DNA of 8,347 nt from Paracoccaceae bacterium (GCA_006227805.1 SBFT01000032.1:1-8347); one strand, 5' to 3'; shown: positions 1-5,887, numbered from the stretch's first letter. Numbers and translations are program-made. Notes: generated from the letters alone by a model not told the origin.

Positions 1-718
1 GGCGGGGCTGGTCTCGGTCGCGTGCGAAAAGGCGGCGGTGGCGGAACATGCGGCGCATCTGACTGCCATCATGATCAGGCGGGTCGACGGGGCAGGGGCG
101 CTTGCGGCGTTGCTGGAGGATCGGCGGTTCAACGCGCTCTGCCTCGGGCCCGGTTTGGGCGTGGACAGGGCGCGGGAGCTTGTGCCGCTGGGTCTGGCGG
201 CGCCGCATCGCCCGGCTGTTGTCCTCGACGCCGATGCGCTGACGGCCTATGCGGGCGATCCGCAGGCGTTGTTCGCCATGCTGGGCGAGGGCTGCGTGCT
301 GACGCCCCATGCGGGCGAGTTCGCACGCCTCTTTCCCGACATCGCCGGGACACTGAACGCCACTCCGACCCGGGGCCCCGCCTATTCCAAGCTCGACGCC
401 ACGCGCGAGGCGGCGAAACGTGCGGGCTGCGTCGTGCTGTTCAAGGGCCCCGACACCGTCATTGCCGCACCCGACGGCCGCTGTTCGGTCAACCCGGCCA
501 ATCACGACCGGGCCGCCCCCTGGCTGGCCACCGCCGGGTCAGGCGACGTGCTGGCGGGCTTCATCACCGGCCTTCTGGCGCGGGGCTTCGATCCGATGCG
601 GGCGGCCGAGACCGCCGCCTGGCTGCATGTCGAATGCGCGCGCAGTTTCGGCCCCGGCCTGATCGCCGAGGACATCCCCGAGGAATTGCCCGGGGTTTTC
701 CGTGCGCTGGGTCTCTGA
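1..718 (+). CDS. nnrD: ADP-dependent NAD(P)H-hydrate dehydratase domain, 5' partial
   Basis: This gene enters from the left edge; the reading frame is open from base 2, so no start is visible. The family dehydrates damaged NAD(P)H hydrates back to NAD(P)H using ADP (ATP in eukaryotes), in the cytoplasm. Visible family motifs, in order, are GPGLG, TPHAGEFARLF, LFKGPDTVIAAPDGR and ATAGSGDVLAGF. The last is the ribokinase-like GSGD block that carries the catalytic aspartate. The 238 codons in view cover most of one dehydratase domain. In most bacteria this domain is the C-terminal half of a fusion with the NnrE epimerase, so the missing upstream part probably encodes NnrE, but that cannot be seen here. 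The stop (716-718) lies three bases from the stop of the convergent Hint gene, leaving no room for a terminator between them. Confidence 0.93.
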   Translation, partial: AGLVSVACEKAAVAEHAAHLTAIMIRRVDGAGALAALLEDRRFNALCLGPGLGVDRARELVPLGLAAPHRPAVVLDADALTAYAGDPQALFAMLGEGCVLTPHAGEFARLFPDIAGTLNATPTRGPAYSKLDATREAAKRAGCVVLFKGPDTVIAAPDGRCSVNPANHDRAAPWLATAGSGDVLAGFITGLLARGFDPMRAAETAAWLHVECARSFGPGLIAEDIPEELPGVFRALGL

Positions 719-721
719 CCC

Positions 722-1246
722 TCAGGCGGCGGTGCGCAGGCGCACGCCGGGTTGCCTGCTGCGCGGGACGCAGCAGAGTTCCAGGCCCGACGCATAGATC
801 ACGTGATCGCGGTCGAAGATCAGCCGGTGCAGGCGCATTTCACGCTCGCCCAGGTCGCGGATGAAACCGTGATCGACCAGGACACCGACCGGAACCGCGA
901 CCTGCGGCTGGCCGAACATGACCCGGGCGCGCCAGTCGCGCAGCAGGACAATCTGGCTGGCCGGCAGGATCAGCGTCGCGTCAGGGTCCATCTTGCCCAG
1001 GGCGCCGCCGGTGATTTCGACCGCGTGTTCCGTCACGGTGTCGACCGACAGATCGACGAGACGCGTGGCGCCGGCGGTGCGGGTGATGACGCGGTCGCCG
1101 ATCGTCAGATGCTCGACGGGAAGCGCGCCGTCCAGGGTCAGGACTTCGGCGCCTGTCGGCAATCCGCCCAGTTCGATCTGGCCGGGAAAATAGGCCGGGT
1201 GGCTGGCCCGGCGCATGGCATTATAGCCACCAGAGGTGGGTTTCAT
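722..1246 (-). CDS. Small Hint-domain protein, degenerate (nucleophile Cys and block B His missing)
   Basis: This is a 174-residue protein of the Hedgehog/Intein (Hint) type. The N-terminal block reads GALPVEHLTIGDRVITR (residues 40-56), which lines up with the larger Hint protein next door. The C-terminal block is LHRLIFDRDHVIYASGL (139-155), resembling the family's H...H-E-V/I...GL segment. The residue at the Cys position of CFTPGT is Gly28, and the His of the S-P-x-H block is Gln98, so self-cleavage looks impossible. No signal peptide or membrane helix is seen. The start ATG (1244-1246) has only a weak GAG upstream; an in-frame ATG ten codons later is possible. The gene is divergent from the larger Hint gene across a 320-base gap and convergent with the nnrD-like gene. 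The fold assignment is fairly safe; the biological role is unknown. Confidence 0.82.
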   Translation of the reverse strand: MKPTSGGYNAMRRASHPAYFPGQIELGGLPTGAEVLTLDGALPVEHLTIGDRVITRTAGATRLVDLSVDTVTEHAVEITGGALGKMDPDATLILPASQIVLLRDWRARVMFGQPQVAVPVGVLVDHGFIRDLGEREMRLHRLIFDRDHVIYASGLELCCVPRSRQPGVRLRTAA

Positions 1247-1287
1247 GGGATAACTCGCTCTACTGCCTCGTTTTTTTCACAGACTAC

Positions 1288-1302
1288 TTAAACTTCGGTT
1301 AA
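1288..1302. promoter_or_regulatory. Candidate CtrA-binding site (TTAA-N7-TTAA)
   Basis: The plus strand reads TTAA (1288-1291), seven bases, TTAA (1299-1302). On the minus strand the same site reads TTAACCGAAGTTTAA, so its first half also matches the TTAACC form. The full CtrA site known from Caulobacter and other alphaproteobacteria is TTAA-N7-TTAA. I saw no other TTAA in the window by eye, and such pairs are very rare by chance at this GC content. The site ends 42 bases before the ATG of the small Hint gene, a distance at which a regulator can contact its promoter. It lies about 265 bases from the large Hint gene. Binding by CtrA is inferred. Confidence 0.5.
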
Positions 1303-1403
1303 ACCGGGAGGATTTTTGCCCGATGCCCGATCTTTCCCGCGTGGCCGTGATCACAAAGACACGGGCCCGAGGGACGGCGCGAGCCGCCAGTAGCAGGCCC
1401 GCG

Positions 1404-1450
1404 CCACATGTCCCGTCGCGCGCCCGTCTCCGGCGACATGTGGTCGCCGG
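1404..1450. repeat. Inverted repeat overlapping a strong hairpin
   Basis: CCACATGTC (1404-1412) and GACATGTGG (1435-1443) form a perfect 9-base inverted repeat with 22 bases between the arms. The right arm overlaps a second structure: CCGGCGAC (1430-1437) pairs over all eight bases with GTCGCCGG (1443-1450) around the loop ATGTG. No T tract follows on either strand, so this is unlikely to be an intrinsic terminator. It may be an operator, or an RNA structure in the long leader of the large Hint gene. Confidence 0.5.
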
Positions 1451-1554
1451 GCGGCAGTTGCAGGGTTTTCACGAACCGTCAGGCCATCGCCTTTTTTCCG
1501 CCACAAAGGGATCGCAGATGGCTTCCGGATGGTGGTAAATGAATGGTTTCGCTC

Positions 1555-1560
1555 GGGAGG
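1555..1560 (+). promoter_or_regulatory. Ribosome binding site deciding the start of the large Hint gene
   Basis: GGGAGG sits six bases before the GTG at 1567-1569, which is ideal spacing. It lies downstream of the ATG at 1543 and so cannot serve that codon. It therefore supports GTG 1567 as the start. Confidence 0.7.
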
Positions 1561-1566
1561 GCGGAG

Positions 1567-2676
1567 GTGGCTGCATATTCCTTCTGGGCCCTGGGCGCCT
1601 CGCAGATCACGGTTTCGGGCGGCGGCCAGCTGAGCGGGATCACGCAGGGCGACGGCACGCACCTGATCGGGCGGACGATCACGCTGAACTCGTCGAATTT
1701 CGAACAGATCGGGATCAACGACGCCGGCGCGGACACGACCTTCGACGACAACGACGGCAACCAGCGGCTTCTGGCGACGCAATCCTTCGATGGCCAGACC
1801 TATGCGCAGAGCACCATGGTCGAGGCCGAGTTCGAAGTCCTGCTGCGCGACCCCGCGACCGGAGAGACCTTTCGGGCGCTGGCGGTCAACTTCAACAATT
1901 CGAACCCCAGTTACGCCACGATCGAAGGGCTGGCCTTCATCGACCGGCTCCCGCCGCGCGATGTTGCCCTCGAGGTCGTCTCGGCCGGCGAAGGCCCCGG
2001 CAGCGGCAGCCGCCCCCCGATCGAGAATGTCGAGATCGCGACGCCTGCCTGCTTCACGCCCGGCACGCTGATCGAAACCGTCCGGGGCGCCCGCCCGGTC
2101 GAGACGCTGCGCGTGGGCGACAGGGTCCTGACGCGCGATTCCGGACCTCAACCGCTGATCTGGGTCGGGCGGACGCGGCTGGGCCGGGCGGCACTGGCCG
2201 CCAACCCGGGCAGCCGCCCGGTGCGGATCCTGCGTCATGCCTTCGGCCCGGACCGACCGAACCGCACGATGCTGGTGTCGCCCCGGCACCGGGTTCTGCT
2301 CGAGGGCCCGCGCGCGCAACTCTGCTATGGTGAGGACGAGGTGCTGGCCGCGGCCGCCCATCTGGTGGACGATGCCCGGGTTCGCGTGGCCGATGACGTC
2401 ACGGACGTGACCTATATCCACCTGCAATGTCCTGCCCACGAGATCCTGAGTTCGGATGGACTGCCCAGCGAGAGCTTCAACCCCGGGCCATCGGTTCTGG
2501 GATCCTTCAGTCCGCTGGCGCGTGCGCGTCTGCTGGCCGCGGTGCCGTCGCTGGCCCGGGCCGGGGACATGGCGCTGCGGTCCGCCCGCCCGATCCTGCG
2601 CCGCCACGAGGCCGCCCTCTGGGCGCTGCGGAACCGCGAGCGTTTTCCCCTCGCATCGGCGCTGGAGCTTTGCTAA
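1567..2676 (+). CDS. Hint-domain protein with conserved N-terminal domain
   Basis: From GTG 1567 this is a 369-residue protein. I prefer this start over the ATG at 1543 because a good ribosome binding site lies between them, and the protein then opens directly with the aromatic segment AYSFWALGASQITVSGGG. Residues 1-155 form a domain rich in Gly, Asn and Asp (for example INDAGADTTFDDNDGNQ), as in many Rhodobacterales Hint proteins. A short Gly/Ser/Pro linker follows. The Hint domain starts at Cys162 (CFTPGTLIETVRG), continues with VETLRVGDRVLTR and VSPRHRVLL (His241), and ends in a segment with His285, Cys288, His291 and DGLPSES. The C-terminal 55 residues are Arg/Ala/Leu-rich. The nucleophile Cys and block B His are present, so autocleavage is possible but unproven. 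There is no signal peptide; export by another route is unknown. tRNA-Leu begins 17 bases after the stop. Confidence 0.87.
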   Translation: MAAYSFWALGASQITVSGGGQLSGITQGDGTHLIGRTITLNSSNFEQIGINDAGADTTFDDNDGNQRLLATQSFDGQTYAQSTMVEAEFEVLLRDPATGETFRALAVNFNNSNPSYATIEGLAFIDRLPPRDVALEVVSAGEGPGSGSRPPIENVEIATPACFTPGTLIETVRGARPVETLRVGDRVLTRDSGPQPLIWVGRTRLGRAALAANPGSRPVRILRHAFGPDRPNRTMLVSPRHRVLLEGPRAQLCYGEDEVLAAAAHLVDDARVRVADDVTDVTYIHLQCPAHEILSSDGLPSESFNPGPSVLGSFSPLARARLLAAVPSLARAGDMALRSARPILRRHEAALWALRNRERFPLASALELC

Positions 2677-2693
2677 TCACGCCCCGGTCGGAT

Positions 2694-2778
2694 GCGGGTG
2701 TGGCGAAATTGGTAGACGCACCAGATTTAGGTTCTGGCGCCGCAAGGCGTGGGGGTTCAAGTCCCTCCACCCGCACCA
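2694..2778 (+). tRNA. tRNA-Leu (anticodon UAG)
   Basis: The 85-base gene folds as a class II tRNA. The acceptor arms are GCGGGTG (2694-2700) and CACCCGC (2768-2774). The anticodon stem CCAGA/TCTGG (2721-2725, 2733-2737) encloses the loop TTTAGGT, which gives anticodon TAG at 2728-2730. A long variable arm follows (cgccgcaaggcgt), as expected for leucine. The T loop contains GGTTCAAGTCC. The 3' CCA is encoded (2776-2778). It reads CUA and, through wobble, other CUN leucine codons. It starts 17 bases after the large Hint gene and may be co-transcribed with it or use a promoter inside that gene. Confidence 0.97.
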
Positions 2779-2799
2779 GACGCCGGACAGCCAGGGCAG

Positions 2800-2844
2800 G
2801 CCGGTCGGCGCCCTGACATCCCGCGGCGGCACCGGCGACTTTTC
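2800..2844 (+). terminator. Possible intrinsic terminator after tRNA-Leu
   Basis: GCCGGT (2800-2805) pairs with ACCGGC (2831-2836), with a further GCC/GGC pair inside (2810-2812, 2828-2830). A short T run (2840-2843) follows after three bases. The stem is interrupted and the T run is short, so this is tentative. Confidence 0.3.
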
Positions 2845-2848
2845 CCGC

Positions 2849-2877
2849 TTGCAGGGCCTGTTCTGGACGTCTAGAAC
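2849..2877 (+). promoter_or_regulatory. Candidate tig promoter with overlapping palindrome
   Basis: TTGCAG (2849-2854) and TAGAAC (2872-2877) are separated by 17 bases and resemble a housekeeping sigma-70-type promoter. Predicted transcription would begin near 2884, giving a leader of about 65 bases. The palindrome GTTCTGGACGTCTAGAAC (2860-2877, one mismatched pair) covers the spacer and the -10 element, which is where a repressor would bind. Confidence 0.4.
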
Positions 2878-2951
2878 GCCGCGAACCGTCACGCGGGCTG
2901 CGCGGACATCCTGTCCGGACCTGACATGCCCCAACGAAACAGGACCGACCG

Positions 2952-4283
2952 ATGCAAGTCACCGAGACCCTGAAAGAAGGACTGAAACGCGCCTATGCGA
3001 TCACCGTCACGGCGGCCGAACTGGAGGCCAAGGTGAACGAAAAGCTGGCCGAGGCGCAGCCCGAGATCGAGATGAAGGGCTTCCGCAAGGGCAAGGTGCC
3101 GATGCCGCTGTTGAAGAAGCAGTTCGGTCCGCGCCTGATGGGCGAAGCCATGCAGGAAACGATCGACGGCGCGATGTCGCGGCATTTCGAGGAAAGCGGC
3201 GACCGTCCGGCGCTGCAGCCCCAGGTCAAGATGACGAACGAGGACTGGAAGGAAGGCGACGACGTCCAGGTCGAACTGTCCTACGAGGCGCTGCCCGAGA
3301 TCCCGGAAGTCGACGTCTCGAACATCAAGGTCGAGAAGCTGGTCGTGAAGGCCGAGGAGACCGCCATCAACGAGGCCCTGGCCAGCCTGGCCGAAACCGC
3401 GCAGGACTTCACCTCGCGCAAGAAGGGCGCCAAGGCCAAGGAAGGCGATCAGATCGTGTTCGACTTCGTCGGCAAGGTCGACGGTGAAGCCTTCGACGGG
3501 GGCAGCGCCGAGGATTACCCGCTGGTCCTGGGGTCCAACAGCTTCATTCCCGGCTTCGAGGATCAGTTGATCGGCGTGAAGGTCGGCGACGAGAAGACCG
3601 TGACCGTCACCTTCCCGACCGAATACGGAGCGGCGCACCTGGCCGGCAAGGAAGCGACCTTCGACTGCACCATCAAGGACGTCAAGGAACCGGTTCCGGC
3701 CGAGATCAACGACGATCTGGCGAAGAAGTTCGGCGCCGAGGATCTGGCCACCCTGAAATCCCAGATCGCCGAGCGTCTGGAGGCCGAATATGCCGGCGCC
3801 GCCCGCGCGGTGATGAAGCGCGCGATGCTGGACGCTCTGGACGGGATGGTCAGCTTCGAGCTGCCGCCGACCCTGGTGAAGGCCGAGGCCGACCAGATCG
3901 CGCACCAGTTGTGGCACGAGGACAACCCCGACGTCCACGATCACAACCACGATGCGATCGAGGCCACCGACGAACACCTGAAACTGGCCGAGCGTCGCGT
4001 GCGCCTGGGGCTCCTGCTGGCCGAGATGGGCCGCAAGGCGGAAGTGACGGTCTCGGACGCCGAGATGACACAGGCCATCATGCAGCAGGCCCGCCAATAC
4101 CCGGGACAGGAGCGCCAGTTCTTCGAATTCGTGCAGAAGAACCCGCAGATGCAGCAGCAACTGCGCGCGCCGATCTTCGAGGACAAGGTGATCGACTACA
4201 TCGCCGAACTGGCGAAGGTGGCGGAAAAGACCGTCAGCAAGGACGATCTGCAAAAGGCCGTCGAGGCGCTGGACGACGAATAG
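2952..4283 (+). CDS. tig: Trigger factor, ribosome-associated chaperone
   Basis: Trigger factor binds ribosomal protein L23 at the exit tunnel, shields new chains, and carries a peptidyl-prolyl isomerase domain. The protein is 443 residues, normal for the family. Residues 1-115 are the ribosome-binding domain with the signature GFRKGKVP at 43-50. An FKBP-type isomerase domain spans about 163-246 (VFDFVGKVDGEAFDGG, LGSNSFIPGFEDQL). The remainder is the helical chaperone domain, which includes a His-rich stretch (His318, 322, 329, 331, 333). AGGA at 2940-2943 precedes the ATG at 2952. In many bacteria tig is followed by clpP, clpX and lon; here a terminator and an opposing gene follow instead. 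A long antisense frame across the gene is a GC-driven shadow. Confidence 0.98.
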   Translation: MQVTETLKEGLKRAYAITVTAAELEAKVNEKLAEAQPEIEMKGFRKGKVPMPLLKKQFGPRLMGEAMQETIDGAMSRHFEESGDRPALQPQVKMTNEDWKEGDDVQVELSYEALPEIPEVDVSNIKVEKLVVKAEETAINEALASLAETAQDFTSRKKGAKAKEGDQIVFDFVGKVDGEAFDGGSAEDYPLVLGSNSFIPGFEDQLIGVKVGDEKTVTVTFPTEYGAAHLAGKEATFDCTIKDVKEPVPAEINDDLAKKFGAEDLATLKSQIAERLEAEYAGAARAVMKRAMLDALDGMVSFELPPTLVKAEADQIAHQLWHEDNPDVHDHNHDAIEATDEHLKLAERRVRLGLLLAEMGRKAEVTVSDAEMTQAIMQQARQYPGQERQFFEFVQKNPQMQQQLRAPIFEDKVIDYIAELAKVAEKTVSKDDLQKAVEALDDE

Positions 4284-4305
4284 GCCGCACCGCGCCGCAA
4301 AGGAC

Positions 4306-4338
4306 AAAGGCCGCCCCGAGAGGCGGCCTTTTTCTTTT
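4306..4338 (+). terminator. Intrinsic terminator of tig
   Basis: AAAGGCCGCC (4306-4315) pairs over all ten bases with GGCGGCCTTT (4322-4331) around the loop CCGAGA. The stem runs into TTTTTCTTTT. On the minus strand the hairpin ends in TTTGTCC, about 26 bases after the transglycosylase stop, so it may also terminate that gene. Confidence 0.92.
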
Positions 4339-4356
4339 CATGTCAGGGGCTTGCCG

Positions 4357-4839
4357 TCATGTCTTCAGGCCGGTTTCTTCCAGCAGTCCGAGGCGCTTGG
4401 CCTCGTAGTAATAGCCGCGCGCATACCACATGACGGCTGCGTCCGGGTTGCCGCCCGAGACCAGCCAGGCGCCGCGCAGATACTTGACCGCGTATTTCAG
4501 GTTGGTTTCCGCATCCAGAAGTCCTTCGGCGCTGCCCTGGTAGCCCATGCCGCGCGCGGTGTTGGGATGGATCTGCATGAGCCCCATGTAGGGGCCGTTC
4601 CGGGCGGCAGGATTGTGGGTGCTTTCGCGGATGACGACGCGGTGCACCAGGCTGCGCGGCACCTCGTAGTGATCGGCCCATTTGTTGATCTTCGCGCGCA
4701 GGGCGGGCGTTTCGTTCGGGTGCAGCGGCGGATCGAAGACCGCGCGCGCCGCCACGGGTGTCCTGTCCTGGGCGCCGCAGGCCGCGATGGGCAGGACGGC
4801 GAGGGCGGCAAGCAGGCTTCTGCGTGAGAGATGGGTCAT
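4357..4839 (-). CDS. Lytic transglycosylase lipoprotein (SLT domain)
   Basis: This is a 160-residue exported enzyme expected to cleave the MurNAc-GlcNAc bond of peptidoglycan with 1,6-anhydro product formation. The N-terminus SRRSLLAALAVLPIAAC has two features: a lipobox-like IAAC with lipidation at Cys21, and paired arginines that resemble a Tat signal. The SLT domain shows ES-x-x-NP with the likely catalytic Glu72 (RESTHNPAA), then GLMQIHPNTARGMGY (86-100) and NLKYAVKYLRGAW. It ends in a WYARGYYYEAKR segment where many relatives have YNAG. I chose ATG 4839 because it places the signal peptide at the terminus. The frame is open 36 codons further upstream without signal-like character. No clear Shine-Dalgarno is present. 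The mature protein is essentially a bare SLT domain with a short linker, smaller than MltC or Slt70. Confidence 0.9.
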   Translation of the reverse strand: MTHLSRRSLLAALAVLPIAACGAQDRTPVAARAVFDPPLHPNETPALRAKINKWADHYEVPRSLVHRVVIRESTHNPAARNGPYMGLMQIHPNTARGMGYQGSAEGLLDAETNLKYAVKYLRGAWLVSGGNPDAAVMWYARGYYYEAKRLGLLEETGLKT

Positions 4840-4950
4840 CGGGACAGTCGCATAGTGTCGATCGAATGCAGGGTTAGCCTGCTTCGCGACACGCGCGCAA
4901 CCTGCGATTTCCCGATCGGCGGAGCGCCGCCCAAGACCCCTTGCCACGAG

Positions 4951-4978
4951 AAAGGGCCGCGCCCGGCAGGCGCGGCCC
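4951..4978 (-). terminator. Hairpin terminator of the ribosomal protein operon
   Basis: GGGCCGCGCC (4954-4963) and GGCGCGGCCC (4969-4978) form a perfect 10-bp stem with loop CGGCA. On the minus strand the stem is followed by TTTCTCG, and it begins 26 bases after the rplI stop. The T run is short, but the position and stem strength fit a terminator. Confidence 0.75.
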
Positions 4979-5004
4979 GATGATGTGCCGGAGAAGAGGG
5001 CGTC

Positions 5005-5625
5005 TCAGGCCCGGGCGTCGTCCGCGTCGCCCGCGGGACGGCCGGGCATGTCGCCGTCGTCGTCCATCTGCGCGGCGCCGATATCGTCGAACAGTTCGGC
5101 GATCTCGAATTCCGCTGCGGCTTCTTCCTCGGCGGCAAGTTCCTGGATGGTCTTGCCGGATGCCTGAAGTTCGGCTTCCTCGGCCGAACGGGCAACGTTC
5201 AGCTGGATCGAGACCGTGACTTCGGGGTGCAGGATGACCTGCACGCTGTGCAGACCCAGTTCCTTGATCGGGCGGTCGATGACCACCTGCTTGCGGTCGA
5301 CGGTGAAGCCGGCTGCGGTGGCCGCTTCGGCCGCGTCACGCGTGGTGACCGAGCCATAGAGCGCGCCGCCGTCGGAGGCCTGGCGAATCACGACGAACTT
5401 CTGACCGTCGAGGCGCGCGCCCAGGGCCTCGGCCTCCTTGCGGGTCTCGAGGTTGGTCGCTTCCAGTTGCGCCTTCTGCGCCTGGAACTGAGCGATGTTG
5501 CGTTCGGAGGCGGTCAGCGCCTTGCCCTGCGGCAGGAGGAAGTTTCGGGCATAGCCGGGGCGGACATCGACGACGTCGCCCATCTGGCCCAGCTTGGCCA
5601 CGCGTTCCAGAAGGATCACTTGCAT
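5005..5625 (-). CDS. rplI: 50S ribosomal protein L9
   Basis: L9 (bL9) binds 23S rRNA near the base of the L1 stalk and helps keep the reading frame on crowded mRNAs. The protein has 206 residues, against about 150 in E. coli. The N-terminal rRNA-binding domain shows MQVILLERVAKLGQMGD and VRPGYARNFLLPQGKA. A long connecting helix follows (about 41-75), then the C-terminal rRNA-binding domain (DGGALYGSVT, IDRPIKELGLHSV). Residues from about 150 onward form an acidic, Glu/Asp/Ala-rich extension (ELAAEEEAAAEFEIAELFDD), seen in related alphaproteobacteria. The start ATG at 5623-5625 has a strong upstream AAGGAGGA. It is the last gene of the rpsF-rpsR-rplI operon, 12 bases after rpsR. Confidence 0.97.
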   Translation of the reverse strand: MQVILLERVAKLGQMGDVVDVRPGYARNFLLPQGKALTASERNIAQFQAQKAQLEATNLETRKEAEALGARLDGQKFVVIRQASDGGALYGSVTTRDAAEAATAAGFTVDRKQVVIDRPIKELGLHSVQVILHPEVTVSIQLNVARSAEEAELQASGKTIQELAAEEEAAAEFEIAELFDDIGAAQMDDDGDMPGRPAGDADDARA

Positions 5626-5637
5626 CGGTCTTCCTCC

Positions 5638-5865
5638 TTACTTCACTGCATAGGGAAGCAGGGCCAGGAACCGGGCGCGCTTGATCGCGCGCGCAAGTTC
5701 GCGCTGCTTCTTGGCCGAAACGGCGGTGATCCGGCTGGGGACGATCTTGCCCCGCTCCGAGATGTAGCGCTGCAGAAGGCGGGTGTCCTTGTAGTCGATC
5801 GCAGGTGCGTTCTCGCCCGAGAAGGGGCACACTTTACGACGGCGGAAAAACGGTTTTGCTGCCAT
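5638..5865 (-). CDS. rpsR: 30S ribosomal protein S18
   Basis: S18 (bS18) pairs with S6 on the platform of the 30S subunit and binds 16S rRNA. At 75 residues it is full length for the family. Conserved segments include PFFRRRKVCPFSG, IDYKDTRLLQRYISERGKI, and VPSRITAVSAKKQRELARAI, followed by KRARFLALLPY. AAAGGA precedes the ATG by nine bases. It lies 22 bases after the rpsF stop and 12 bases before rplI, so all three genes are surely co-transcribed. No ssb or priB gene interrupts the cluster. Confidence 0.98.
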   Translation of the reverse strand: MAAKPFFRRRKVCPFSGENAPAIDYKDTRLLQRYISERGKIVPSRITAVSAKKQRELARAIKRARFLALLPYAVK

Positions 5866-5887
5866 GATCTAGCGTCCTTTTCTCAGG

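Larger units (their letters stand above)
1247..1566. other. Intergenic region between divergent Hint genes
   Basis: This 320-base region separates two divergent Hint genes and should hold promoters for both. It is locally AT-richer next to the minus-strand gene (about 1265-1320), with a T7 tract at 1271-1277. It contains a TTAA-N7-TTAA site, a short palindrome CGGTTAAACCG (1296-1306), and an inverted repeat and hairpin at 1404-1450, listed separately. I found no convincing -35/-10 pair for either gene. An open frame at 1323-1538 on the plus strand has a GGGAGG ahead of it but a low-complexity, Arg-rich translation, and I do not call it a gene. Confidence 0.6.

Noticed and set aside
1216..1226. 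Perfect TATAAT on the minus strand near the start of the small Hint gene
   Set aside because: It lies inside the coding region (codons for Tyr8-Asn9) and has no TTG-type -35 at the right distance.
1323..1538. 71-codon frame with a GGGAGG upstream, ahead of the large Hint gene
   Set aside because: The spacing to the ATG is long (11 bases), the translation is Arg/Ala/Ser-rich with no recognisable feature, and it runs through the inverted repeat and hairpin region.
1351..2607. 418-codon open frame antisense to the large Hint gene
   Set aside because: The translation is Arg/Gln/Gly-rich low complexity with no domain signal, typical of shadow frames in GC-rich DNA, and the plus-strand Hint gene is clear.
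2694..2778. tRNA-Leu as an integration site for a mobile element
   Set aside because: No integrase, no second copy of the tRNA 3' end in the window, and core genes follow directly.
2860..2877. LexA (SOS) box upstream of tig
   Set aside because: Alphaproteobacterial LexA sites are direct repeats GTTC-N7-GTTC; here the arms are inverted and wider apart.
2889..4307. 472-codon open frame antisense to tig
   Set aside because: It mirrors the codon pattern of trigger factor and has Leu/Val/Asp/Gly/His low complexity. Trigger factor is unambiguous on the other strand.
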